A DNA stretch of 64,000 nucleotides. It comes from CAWBJP01 sp963789165 (GTDB lineage Bacteria > Actinomycetota > Acidimicrobiia > IMCC26256 > BP-133). Shown here piece by piece: positions 55,393-63,372 of the stretch (position 1 is the first letter of the stretch; every line of letters starts with the position of its first letter). The stretch spans positions 769,228-833,227 of the forward strand of contig CAWBJP010000003.1 in assembly GCA_963789165.1 (NCBI GenBank). The letters run 5' to 3'. A program made the translations under genes and the position numbers. The notes under the pieces are model-generated. The model had not been told where the DNA came from, did no database searches, and worked only from the letters and a program-made list of their open reading frames with translations.

Positions 55393-55806
55393 GTGTCCGA
55401 GGGCCGGCCCAAAACCCTGTCGGTGACGGCCAGCTGGGAGGGCGGCTACCGGGCCCGCATGGATGTCCGGGGCCACGAGCTGATCGTCGACGAGCCGGTG
55501 GCGGCGGGCGGCGGTGACGGCGGGCCGCAGCCCAGCGAACTGCTCCTGGCTGCCCTGGCCTCCTGCTTCACGCTGGCCATCTACCACGTGGGCCAGAAAC
55601 GGGACATCCACCTGGCCGACCTGTCGGTCCGGGCCACCGGCGACTACGAGGGACCGAAGTTCGCCCGCCTCCGGCTCGAGGTCACCTCGAGCACGCCCCG
55701 GGACATCCTCGACCCCCTGGTGGAGCGGGCCAAGGCCGTCTGCTACGTCTCCAACACGCTCCGCGCCGTCTCCGACGTCGAAGTCGTGGTTACGCCCCCT
55801 GTCTAG
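55393..55806 (+). CDS. OsmC-family protein
   Basis: OsmC/Ohr-type thiol peroxidase fold (137 aa). PQPSELLLAALASCFTLAIYH holds the peroxidatic cysteine and VERAKAVCYVSNTLRAV the resolving one. The GTG at 55393 lies a few bases after GAGG, 7 nt past the accessory protein stop, so it appears to be the fourth gene of the nitrile hydratase transcript. A role in organic-peroxide defence is known for the family; a link to the oxidised thiols of nitrile hydratase is only a guess. Confidence 0.83.
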   Translation: MSEGRPKTLSVTASWEGGYRARMDVRGHELIVDEPVAAGGGDGGPQPSELLLAALASCFTLAIYHVGQKRDIHLADLSVRATGDYEGPKFARLRLEVTSSTPRDILDPLVERAKAVCYVSNTLRAVSDVEVVVTPPV

Positions 55807-55870
55807 GTTTCACGCCGGGTCACCGGGGTACGCGCGGAGAGAGGATCCGACATTCAAAGGAGGGATCCAG

Positions 55871-56095
55871 ATGACTGGAACCGGTTCGCGGAGCGGCTAC
55901 GACAGCACCGCTGAAAAGGCCCAGGGCCAGACGAAGAACATCACCGGCAAGCTCAACAACGACAAGGACATGGAACAGGAAGGCGCCGACCAAGAGGCGC
56001 GCGCCGCGGCCGGGGAAGAGAAGATCCTGGAGCCCTGGGAACGCGACAAGGCGGCCCGGGAGATGAAGGAGATGAAGGACAACCCCGGCCGGTAA
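55871..56095 (+). CDS. CsbD-like stress protein
   Basis: A 74-residue hydrophilic protein of CsbD type: STAEKAQGQTKNITGKLNND and KDMEQEGADQEARAAAGEEK follow the family pattern KGxxKxxxGKxxxDxxLExEGKxDQ. CsbD proteins are induced by general stress in Bacillus; their function is unknown. A strong AAAGGAGGG precedes the ATG. Too short for ordinary gene callers to rank highly, but the ribosome-binding site and composition support it. Confidence 0.75.
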   Translation: MTGTGSRSGYDSTAEKAQGQTKNITGKLNNDKDMEQEGADQEARAAAGEEKILEPWERDKAAREMKEMKDNPGR

Positions 56096-56139
56096 ACGGC
56101 AATGAGGCCGAGACCGAGGGCCGACTCAGACTGAGCCGA

Positions 56140-56787
56140 TCAGGCTGAGCGGCTTCGATCCGGCGGCGGTGGGCTTCGACGGCCGCCGTCCACTCGCCCC
56201 GGTCGTCGAAGGACTCCTCGGCGGCGATGTCGTCCTCGGGCCCGATCCGGTCCCCGGTGGCCGGGTCCAGGCTTGACGACCTCGAGGCGGAAGTGGGCGG
56301 CGCCGGTGTCGAGATCGGACTCCACCGTCTGGTTGATGCCGGTACCGGTCGGCACGTGCATCTCCAGCCGCACCCACGGCACCATGCCGGCCGACGCCAG
56401 CGAACCGATCTCCGAGACCAGCACCCAGGTATCGCCCGCCTCGGCCGCGGCGGCCAGACGGGCCAGGCGCTCGGACCGGGCCGCGGGTCCGGCCAGTTCC
56501 CGGTAGCGCATGCAGAAGCCGGCGCCGGCGATGAGGTTGACGTCCAGCTCGGCCAGGGGCATGAGGGCCAGAGACGAGGCCCGGTACACGATGTCGGCGG
56601 CGTCGGGCCATGCCTTCACCAAGGCGGCCAGGTCCCGGCAGGAGTCGAGTTCGTCCGCCACCTTGCGCACCAGCTCCACGGCCCGCTGGTAGAGGTCGGG
56701 GCGGGTCATGACGACGGGATAGAGGCGCTCCTCGGCGGAGCTCCACTGCGAGAGGATCTCGGCGGGCACGCCGTCCGGGATTGTCAT
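56140..56787 (-). CDS. Uncharacterised protein with a shifted C-terminus
   Basis: A helical protein I do not recognise, about 215 aa as read. ATG 56787 is chosen because GGAGGTGGGG lies just before it. Gene-like sequence runs to FRLEVVKP, then turns Arg/Gly/Pro-rich. In another frame the sequence DPATGDRIGPEDDIAAEESF and DDRGEWTAAVEAHRRRIEAA follows, so one extra base near 56266-56271 is likely and the last 45 or so residues shown are wrong. The true stop is uncertain. It is divergent from carbamate kinase. Confidence 0.6.
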   Translation of the reverse strand: MTIPDGVPAEILSQWSSAEERLYPVVMTRPDLYQRAVELVRKVADELDSCRDLAALVKAWPDAADIVYRASSLALMPLAELDVNLIAGAGFCMRYRELAGPAARSERLARLAAAAEAGDTWVLVSEIGSLASAGMVPWVRLEMHVPTGTGINQTVESDLDTGAAHFRLEVVKPGPGHRGPDRARGRHRRRGVLRRPGRVDGGRRSPPPPDRSRSA

Positions 56788-56863
56788 CCCCACCTCCATC
56801 CACTATCGTGAACGCGGAGTTTCGCATCCTGTACGCCAGGCGCCAAGGAGGGGGCCCGACGCG

Positions 56864-57841
56864 ATGGGCCGGATCGTAGTCCTCGCCTTGGGAGGAAACG
56901 CCCTGTGTCAGGTCGGCCAGAAGGGGACCTACGAGGAGCAGGAGCGCAACGCCGCCCTCATGGCCCGCTCGGTGTGCTCGCTCATGTGGACGGGCTGGGA
57001 GGTCGTGCTCGTCCACGGCAACGGCCCCCAGGTCGGCAACCTGGCCATCCAGCAGGAAGAGGGCTCCGACCTCGTTCCGGCCCAGCCCCTCTTCGCCCTG
57101 GGAGCCATGACCCAGGGCCAGCTCGGCAGCCTCCTGACTCTGGCCCTGCGGAAGGTGGCCGGGCCCCGGGGGCCCGACGTCGCCTCGGTGATCACCCATG
57201 CGCTGGTCGACCCGGCCGACTCGGCCTTCTCCAACCCGACCAAGCCCATCGGTCCCTTCATGACGGCCGAGGAGGCGAAGGACCGGGCCGCGGCCCGGGG
57301 CTGGACGGTCAAGGAGGACGCCGGACGGGGCTGGCGCCGGGTCGTCCCCTCGCCCGAGCCGCTCGGGCTCCTGGAGGCCCCCGCCATCCGGGCCCTGCTG
57401 GGCGAAGGCTTCGTGGTGGTGGCCGCCGGCGGCGGGGGCATCCCCGTCGTCCCCACCGCCGACGGGTACCGGGGCGTGGAGGCCGTGATCGACAAGGACT
57501 ACGCCGCCGCCGCCCTGGCCACCACGCTCGGGGCCTCGGCCCTGGTCCTGGTCACCAGCGTGGAGACCGTACTCCTCGACTACGGCACGCCGCGGCAGCG
57601 ACCGGCGGAGGAGATGACCCTGGAGGACGCCGAGCGCCACCTGGCCGAGGGACAGTTCCCCGAAGGCAGCATGGGCCCCAAGGTGCGCTCCGCCACCCGC
57701 TTCCTTCGGGCCGGCGGGGAGATCGCCGTCATCACGACCCCCGCCCTCGTCTACGCCTCGCTGGAGGGCACCGTCTCCGAGCTGGAGGGCAAGCAGGGCA
57801 CCCGCATCGTCCGGTTGCGCCAGACGGGAGACGGGAGTTGA
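56864..57841 (+). CDS. arcC: Carbamate kinase
   Basis: Amino-acid-kinase-fold enzyme (325 aa) interconverting carbamoyl phosphate plus ADP with carbamate plus ATP; carbamate decays to CO2 and ammonia. Motifs: VLALGGNALCQ, VHGNGPQVGNLA, NPTKPIGPFM, VVAAGGGGIPV, AVIDKDYAAA and FPEGSMGPKVRSA. AAGGAGG precedes the ATG. No arginine deiminase or ornithine carbamoyltransferase is nearby. An FdrA gene 6 kb away suggests the oxamate/ureide type of carbamoyl-phosphate metabolism instead of the arginine pathway. Confidence 0.93.
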   Translation: MGRIVVLALGGNALCQVGQKGTYEEQERNAALMARSVCSLMWTGWEVVLVHGNGPQVGNLAIQQEEGSDLVPAQPLFALGAMTQGQLGSLLTLALRKVAGPRGPDVASVITHALVDPADSAFSNPTKPIGPFMTAEEAKDRAAARGWTVKEDAGRGWRRVVPSPEPLGLLEAPAIRALLGEGFVVVAAGGGGIPVVPTADGYRGVEAVIDKDYAAAALATTLGASALVLVTSVETVLLDYGTPRQRPAEEMTLEDAERHLAEGQFPEGSMGPKVRSATRFLRAGGEIAVITTPALVYASLEGTVSELEGKQGTRIVRLRQTGDGS

Positions 57842-57869
57842 GCCGGGGCCCTGTTCCCTCGTCCTGCTG

Positions 57870-59053
57870 GTGGCGCACTCCACCCGGCCCCGGGGCGGCC
57901 TGGTCCACACCCTGTTCCTGGCCGAGGCGCTCCAGCGCCTGGGCCACCCCGTCCGCCTGGTGGCGCTGGGCGATCCGGACGCAGGCCTGTTCCGGCCCAC
58001 GGCCGTCCCCCACACCATCATCCCGTCGCCACCGCCGGCGCCCACGCTGGAGGAGCGGGTGTTCGCCGCCGTCGACACCCTGGAGGACGGCCTGCGGGTC
58101 CTCGTCTCGGGACCGTGCATCATCCATGCCCAGGACTGCATCGCGGCCCGGGCCGCCGGCCGCATCCGGGACGCCGACCGCTTCCCGGCCCTCACCGGCG
58201 TGCGGATCGTCCGCACCGTCCACCACTGCGACGACTTCACCACGACCGTGCTGGTCGAGTGCCAGCGCCGGTCCATCCACGATCCGGACCGGGTGCTGGT
58301 GGTGAGCCAGCTGTGGCGCGACATCCTGGCCGCCGACTACGAGGTGAAAGCCGACATCGTTCCCAACGGCATCGACCCCGACCGCTTCGGCCCGCAGGTC
58401 GCCGGCCAGCGGGAGAGCTTGCGGTCGCGGCTGGGCGTCGGACGGAACGGCTTCTTCGTGCTGACGGTGGGCGGCATCGAACCCCGCAAGGGCACCGCCA
58501 CCCTGTTCGAAGCGATGGCCGCTTTGAAGGACCGTCTCGATGTGCCGCCCGTCCTCGGCATCGTGGGCGGCCACTCGTTCCAGGACTACCGGGCCTACCG
58601 CGACGCGGCCCTGGCCCGCCTTCCCGAACTCGGCCTGGAACTCGGGCGCGACGTCGTGCTCCTGGGCACGGTGTCCGACGCCGAGCTGGGCGGCTGGTAC
58701 CGGGCCGCCGACGCCTTCGCCTTCCCCTCGGTGAAGGAGGGCTTCGGCCTGGTGGTGCTGGAGGCGATGGCCGCCGGCCTGCCCGTGGTGGCCACCGACA
58801 TCCCCGTCTTCGCCGAGTACATGACCGACGGGAACGACGCCCTGCTCGTCGGATGGAGGATGCGGTCGCCCTCGCCAGCGCTCTGGAACGGGTCGCCACC
58901 GACCCGGCCCTCCGCCAGCGCCTGGTGAGGGGCGGCGCCGAGGTGGTGGGCCGCTTCACCTGGGAAGCCAGCGCCCGCCGTCACCTCGAGATCTACGCCG
59001 CCCTGCAGGAAGCTGAGGAGGCGTCTCCGTGGGTGCCGTCCGTCCTGGAGTAG
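57870..59053 (+). CDS. GT4 glycosyltransferase, MSMEG_0565-like, with frame breaks
   Basis: Retaining GT-B glycosyltransferase resembling the MSMEG_0565 family of Nit1C clusters. It has HSTRPRGGLVHTLFLAEALQ, HAQDCIAARAAG, VRTVHHCDDFT, LTVGGIEPRKGTATL and the donor-binding EGFGLVVLEAMAAGLPVVAT. The N-terminal strand expected before VAHST (LVLL) has no in-frame start, so a missing base just after 57841 is likely. At about 58852 a second missing base would join DALLVG to MEDAVALASALERVAT. The 3' end overlaps the convergent cbbX gene by about 98 nt. Confidence 0.78.
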
Positions 59054-59966
59054 CGGCAAAGTCCCTCAGGCCTAGCCGTTCGGTCGCTGTCGCCGTCGCC
59101 CTCGTCGCGTCGTCGTCGAAGACCCGGCTCTTCAGCAGGTCCTCGGCCTCGATGCGCACGAGGTCGTCGCGGCTCAGCTCCCGTTGCGAACCGGAGACGA
59201 GGCGGTTGGCGTGGCGGAGCCGGGCCCGCTCCAGGGCGTTGCGGACGCTGCGGGCATTGGCGAAGCGGGGCTGGGTCCGGCGCCGGTCCAGATAGTCGCG
59301 GAAGGCGGCGTCGGCCTCGGGGGAGAGCTCGTAGTTCTGCTCGGCGATCATGAGCCCGCCGATGGCCAGCAGCTCGTCGAGGCTGTACTCGGGGAAATCG
59401 ATGTGGTGGGCGATGCGCGAACTCATCCCCGGGTTCGACTGGAAGAAGGTGTCCATCCGGTCCTTGTAGCCGGCGAGGATGACGACGAGGTCCTCCCGCT
59501 GGTTCTCCATCATCTGGAGGAGGATCTCGATGGCCTCCTGGCCGTAGTCCCGCTCGTTCTCGGCCCGGTGCAGGTAGTAGGCCTCGTCGATGAAGAGCAC
59601 CCCGCCCATGGCCCGCTTGAGGACCTCTTTGGTCTTGGGCGCGGTGTGGCCGATGTACTGGCCCACCAGCTCGTCGCGCGTCACCGACACCAGGTGGCCC
59701 TTGCCCAGATAGCCGAGGCTGTGGAGCAGCTCCCCCATCCGCATGGCCACGGTGGTCTTGCCCGTCCCCGGGGGGCCGGTGAAGCACATGTGGAGGGTGG
59801 GCCGGGTCGAATCGAGCCCGAACCGGCCACGGAGGCGGTCGACGAGGAGGAGGGCGGCGATCTCCCTGATGCGGGTCTTGACCGGCACGAGACCGACGAG
59901 CTCCCGGTCGAGGCGGTCGAGAACGGCGTCGACCTCGAGCGAGCGCCGCTCGGCGTCGATGTCCAC
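58956..59966 (-). CDS. cbbX: Red-type RuBisCO activase CbbX
   Basis: AAA+ ATPase that remodels inhibited red-type RuBisCO by pulling on the large-subunit C-terminus. It opens VLDRLDRELVGLVPVKTRIREIAALLL, with Walker A GPPGTGKTTVAMRM, LVGQYIGHTAPKT (pore-loop region), Walker B GVLFIDEAYYL and NPGMSSRIAHHIDFPEY. The GTG at 59966 is the only start between the family N-terminus and an upstream in-frame stop. The C-terminal 40 residues past SRVFDDD are atypical and overlap the convergent glycosyltransferase gene. It is third in the cbbL-cbbS-cbbX order. Confidence 0.93.
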   Translation of the reverse strand: MDIDAERRSLEVDAVLDRLDRELVGLVPVKTRIREIAALLLVDRLRGRFGLDSTRPTLHMCFTGPPGTGKTTVAMRMGELLHSLGYLGKGHLVSVTRDELVGQYIGHTAPKTKEVLKRAMGGVLFIDEAYYLHRAENERDYGQEAIEILLQMMENQREDLVVILAGYKDRMDTFFQSNPGMSSRIAHHIDFPEYSLDELLAIGGLMIAEQNYELSPEADAAFRDYLDRRRTQPRFANARSVRNALERARLRHANRLVSGSQRELSRDDLVRIEAEDLLKSRVFDDDATRATATATERLGLRDFAATPGRTAPTETPPQLPAGRRRSRGDGGRWLPR

Positions 59967-60138
59967 CCGGGCGTCGTCGGGAAGCTGCGCCGGGCCCTCG
60001 TCCTGGCCCTCGTCCGACCCGCCGTCGCCCCCCCGTTGCGGGCGGCCGGCTCGGGCCGGGCGTCAGGGTGACGCCGGCCCGGCACGGGCATGGCAATGCG
60101 GGGGCCGCCGCTCTCGGCGGGGCCTTCACCCATGGCCG

Positions 60139-60570
60139 TCAGTGACCGTTCGTCGTGTACCGCTCGCCCGCCGGCTTGTCAGTGGCATAGGCGTGCAGGG
60201 TGTAGCGGACCTGGCGGTCACCGGACTCCTGACGCTCCAGGCGGAACCCGGGCTCGTCGGCCGGCCGGTTCACGAGGAAGGACAGAGCGGTCGTCTGGCG
60301 CCCGAGGCGGGCGTCGTAGGCGCTGACCTTGATGTACTTGTTGGGGAAGGCCTCCCGGCACGCGTTCACCTCGTAGAGGACGGCGGCCGCGTCGACGATG
60401 TCGAACATGGGCAGGCCCCACATGTCCCAGTAGGAGTTGCGGGGGTGGGGGTCGTCGGTGAACTCCACCGCCAGGGACCAGCCGTTCTCGATGGCGTAGG
60501 CGGCCTGGGCGGAGATCTCCTCGTCGCTCAGGTCGGGCAGGTAGGAGAACGTGCCTTGGGTGAGTCGCAT
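60139..60570 (-). CDS. cbbS: RuBisCO small subunit (red type)
   Basis: Small subunit (143 aa) of form I RuBisCO. MRLTQGTFSYLPDLSDEEI and DPHPRNSYWDMWGLPMFD are red-type signatures, and the C-terminal extension FRLERQESGDRQVRYTLHAYATD forms the central beta-barrel seen in red-type enzymes. GAGAGGAG precedes the ATG. It lies 14 nt after cbbL in the same transcript. Confidence 0.96.
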   Translation of the reverse strand: MRLTQGTFSYLPDLSDEEISAQAAYAIENGWSLAVEFTDDPHPRNSYWDMWGLPMFDIVDAAAVLYEVNACREAFPNKYIKVSAYDARLGRQTTALSFLVNRPADEPGFRLERQESGDRQVRYTLHAYATDKPAGERYTTNGH

Positions 60571-60584
60571 CGTGGTCTCTCCTC

Positions 60585-62021
60585 TCAGGCCGTCGGGGTG
60601 GCCACGACGTCGGGCGTGTCGGTGGACTCGTAGTTGAAGCTGATGTCGCCCCACGTGTCGAGGGCCATCTGCAGCTCGGGGCAGCGGTTGGCCGCCGCCT
60701 TGAGGATGGACTCGCCTTCGGCCATGTAGTCCCGGCCCTCGTTGCGGGCCTTGACCATGGCTTCCAGCGCCACCCGGTTGGCGGTGGCGCCGGCCGAGAT
60801 CCCCATGGGGTGGCCGATGGTGCCGCCGCCGAACTGGAGCACGACGTCCTCGCCCAGGTGGTGGAGCAGCTGGTGCATCTGGCCGGCGTGGATGCCGCCC
60901 GACGCCACCGGCATGACCCCGGGCATGGAGGCCCAGTCCTGGTCGAAGTAGATGCCGTTGGCCGGGTTCTCGGGAACGTGGTCCAGGCGCAGGGTGTCGT
61001 AGTAACCCCGGATGATGTTGGGGTCGCCTTCCAGCTTGCCCACCACGGTGCCGGCGTGGATGTGGTCGACGCCGAGCAGGCGGCACCACTTGGCGATGAC
61101 CCGGAAGTTGACGCCGTGGTTCTTCTGGCGGGCCCAGGTGGCGTAGCCGGCCCGGTGGAGGTGGAGGATCATCCCGTTCTTGCGGGCCCACTTCGACATC
61201 GAGGCCATCGCCGTGTAGCCGATGGTGAGGTCGTGCATGATGATGACGCTGCCGATCTCCTTGGCGAACTCGGCCCGCTCGTACATGTCCTCCATGGTGG
61301 CGGCGGTCACGTTCATGTAGTGGCCCTTGACCTCGCCGGTCTGCTCCTGGGCCCGCTGCACCGCCTCGATGCAGAACAGGAACCGGTCGCGCCAGCGCAT
61401 GAAGGGCTGGCTGTTGATGTTCTCGTCGTCCTTGGTGAAGTCGAGCCCGCCCTTGAGGGCCTCGTAGACGACCCGGCCGTAGTTGCGGGCCGACAGGCCG
61501 AGCTTGGGCTTGACCGTGGCGCCGAGCAGCGGCCGGCCGTACTTGTTGAGGTACTCCCGCTCCATGACGATCCCGTGGGGGGGCCCGGGGAACGTCTTGA
61601 GGTAGTGGGTCGGGATCCGCATGTCCTCCAGGCGCAGGGCCTTGAGGGCCTTGAACCCGAAGACGTTGCCGATGATCGACGACGTCAGGTTGGCGATGGA
61701 GCCCTCTTCGAAGAGGTCGATGTCGTAGGCGATGTAGGCGATGTACTGGCCTTCGATGCCGGGCACCGGGTCCACCCGGTAGCACTTGGCCTGGTAGTGC
61801 TCGTAGGCGCTGAGGCGGTCGGTCCACACCACCGTCCAGGTGGCGGTGGACGACTCCCCGGCCACGGCGGCCCCCGCTTCGATGGGGTCGACGCCGGTCT
61901 GGGGGGTGATCCGGAAGGCCGCCAGGATGTCGGTGTCCTTGGGCTCGTAGTCCGGGTTCCAGTAGCCCATCTTGGCGTAGGGGATGACTCCCGCCTTGAG
62001 GCGGTCCGCACTCGGTGACAT
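60585..62021 (-). CDS. cbbL: RuBisCO large subunit, form I red type (IC-like)
   Basis: Catalytic subunit fixing CO2 on ribulose-1,5-bisphosphate (478 aa). Active-site blocks are intact: GATVKPKLGLSARNYGR (proton-abstracting Lys), GGLDFTKDDENINSQPF (carbamylated Lys), HLHRAGY, loop 6 HAGTVVGKLEGD and QFGGGTIGHPMG. The sequence is form IC/ID-like, in keeping with CbbX. ATG 62021 has GGGAG at 5 nt spacing, better than ATG 62033. A block shared with the cbbR promoter lies upstream. Confidence 0.97.
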   Translation of the reverse strand: MSPSADRLKAGVIPYAKMGYWNPDYEPKDTDILAAFRITPQTGVDPIEAGAAVAGESSTATWTVVWTDRLSAYEHYQAKCYRVDPVPGIEGQYIAYIAYDIDLFEEGSIANLTSSIIGNVFGFKALKALRLEDMRIPTHYLKTFPGPPHGIVMEREYLNKYGRPLLGATVKPKLGLSARNYGRVVYEALKGGLDFTKDDENINSQPFMRWRDRFLFCIEAVQRAQEQTGEVKGHYMNVTAATMEDMYERAEFAKEIGSVIIMHDLTIGYTAMASMSKWARKNGMILHLHRAGYATWARQKNHGVNFRVIAKWCRLLGVDHIHAGTVVGKLEGDPNIIRGYYDTLRLDHVPENPANGIYFDQDWASMPGVMPVASGGIHAGQMHQLLHHLGEDVVLQFGGGTIGHPMGISAGATANRVALEAMVKARNEGRDYMAEGESILKAAANRCPELQMALDTWGDISFNYESTDTPDVVATPTA

Positions 62022-62033
62022 GGGCGCTCCCAT

Positions 62034-62137
62034 CCTTGTCGGCCACTAGTTGCTTTCTACTCATCCTCCCCGCGGATGTATCACCTGTCTATTGAGTATT
62101 CGGCGGATACCCTTAAGCGTTCTTATTTATGCGTCCG
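62034..62137 (-). promoter_or_regulatory. cbbL upstream region with CbbR operator-like block
   Basis: The plus strand at 62081-62096 reads TCACCTGTCTATTGAG, 15 of 16 identical to the block before the LysR gene. The next bases (62097-62128) align without gaps and include TTA-N7-TTA, a CbbR-type pattern. It is AT-rich relative to its surroundings and is probably the regulated promoter of cbbL. Confidence 0.65.
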
Positions 62138-63118
62138 TCAGGAGGCGGGGGGCAGGCCGGTGACCGGTTCTGCGGTCAGGTCGACGACCGTGGCCGTGTC
62201 CGGCCCGAGGCGGGCCCGGAGGAGCCCCGTGTCGTCAAGGGTCCCCACCACGACCGCCTGCAGGCCCCGCTCGAGAAACGGGGCGGCGCACTCGGCCTCC
62301 CGGCCGGGCGGCACGCAGAGCAGGAAGGCGAAGCAGGGGAAGGCCACCACCCAGGCGGGCAGCGAAACCTCGGCGGGGCGGGGCAGCGCCTCCAGGTCGA
62401 CGGTCACGCCGAGGCGGTGGCATTCCAGAAGCATGGCCAGGGAGCCGAGGAGGCCGGCCATGCTCACGTCCTTGGCCGCCACCGCTGCCCCCGATTCGGC
62501 CACGGTGGCCAGGGTGCGGACATCGCCGCCCAGGCGGGTGCCCCGGGCGTCGAAGGAGGCGAAGAAGGGGAAGTCGGCCCGCATGGTCCCCTCGGTGCAG
62601 CAGGCCACCATCAGGCTCTGGCCGGCGGCGGCGTGGCGGACGGCCAGCACCGGTCCCGCGGCCCGTCCCAGCCCGAAGGCCGACAGGGCGGGAGGCCCGT
62701 CGCGCAGGGTCAGGTGCCCGCCCACCACCGGCACCTGGTAGAGCACCGAGGCGTGGCGCATGCCCTCCAGGGCCCGGCGGGCCACCGCCTCGGGACCGGT
62801 GACGGTGTCGACGATGGCCAGGGGCCGGGCGCCCATGGCGGCCAGGTCATTGACGTTGGCCAGGACGGCGGCGACCCCGGCTCCGAAGGGGTCCGCCTCC
62901 AGGAAGGGCGGCCAGATGGCTTCGCCGCCGACGACCAGGGTGGCCCCCCCGTCGACCACCACGGCGCCGTCATCGCCCGGGCCCCCGAGCCAGTCGCCCT
63001 CCCCGAATACCTCCGCCACCATGGCGATGGGCGCCTTGTTCCGCAGCCCGGGGTGGGACCGGACCGCGCCGACCACCGTCTCGAGGGTCGCGCTCCTCAG
63101 AGCCTGCTCAACCGCCAT
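62138..63118 (-). CDS. AIR-synthase-related protein, Sll0787 family
   Basis: PurM/SelD-superfamily protein of 326 aa. GPGDDGAVVVDGGATLVVGGEAI (in part: GDDGAVVVDGG) matches the N-terminal dimer strand, ANVNDLAAMGARPLAIVDTV is the ATP/metal region, then VVGGHLTLRDG, and the C-terminal half has AAKDVSMAGLLGSLAMLLECH. Relatives occur in Nit1C clusters beside Nit1 nitrilases. The reaction is unknown but ATP-dependent chemistry is expected. It lies directly upstream of cbbL on the same strand. Confidence 0.85.
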   Translation of the reverse strand: MAVEQALRSATLETVVGAVRSHPGLRNKAPIAMVAEVFGEGDWLGGPGDDGAVVVDGGATLVVGGEAIWPPFLEADPFGAGVAAVLANVNDLAAMGARPLAIVDTVTGPEAVARRALEGMRHASVLYQVPVVGGHLTLRDGPPALSAFGLGRAAGPVLAVRHAAAGQSLMVACCTEGTMRADFPFFASFDARGTRLGGDVRTLATVAESGAAVAAKDVSMAGLLGSLAMLLECHRLGVTVDLEALPRPAEVSLPAWVVAFPCFAFLLCVPPGREAECAAPFLERGLQAVVVGTLDDTGLLRARLGPDTATVVDLTAEPVTGLPPAS

Positions 63119-63201
63119 GCCGTCAGCCTACGAGGTCGTGCAGCTCGAAAAAGAGCGCAATGAAGGGGCGGGGGACGCCGGTGTCCTGGGGTTCCCTTTG
63201 G

Positions 63202-63248
63202 AACCGGCGTGGCTCACCGCCGCATACCGGCGGTGAACAGCGCCGGTT
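63202..63248 (+). repeat. Double-hairpin unit, copy 1
   Basis: Outer arms AACCGGCG/CGCCGGTT and an inner stem CACCGCCG/CGGCGGTG with a 5-nt loop form a two-tier hairpin. It is 43 of 47 identical to the copy at 63272-63318. Confidence 0.8.
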
Positions 63249-63271
63249 CGGAAGCACGCCACTTACGAACC

Positions 63272-63318
63272 AACCGGCGTGGCCTACCGCCGCATGCCGG
63301 CGGTGAGCAGCGCCGGTT
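63272..63318 (+). repeat. Double-hairpin unit, copy 2
   Basis: It has the same outer arms as copy 1, with four substitutions of which at least one is at the edge of the inner stem. The two copies lie head to tail, 23 nt apart. Confidence 0.8.
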
Positions 63319-63372
63319 CGGGGCATGGGCGCGAGCCAACGGCACTGCGCTACGCAACGACCCCCCACCCCT

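Noticed and set aside
56864..57841. Carbamate kinase as part of an arginine deiminase operon
   Set aside because: No arcA, arcB or arginine/ornithine antiporter nearby; the neighbours are nitrile and RuBisCO genes.
60585..62021. RuBisCO-like protein (form IV)
   Set aside because: All catalytic blocks, including the carbamylated lysine and loop 6, are present, with small subunit and CbbX adjacent.
63202..63318. CRISPR array from repeated 47-nt units
   Set aside because: Only two copies, internally palindromic, 23-nt gap, no cas genes.
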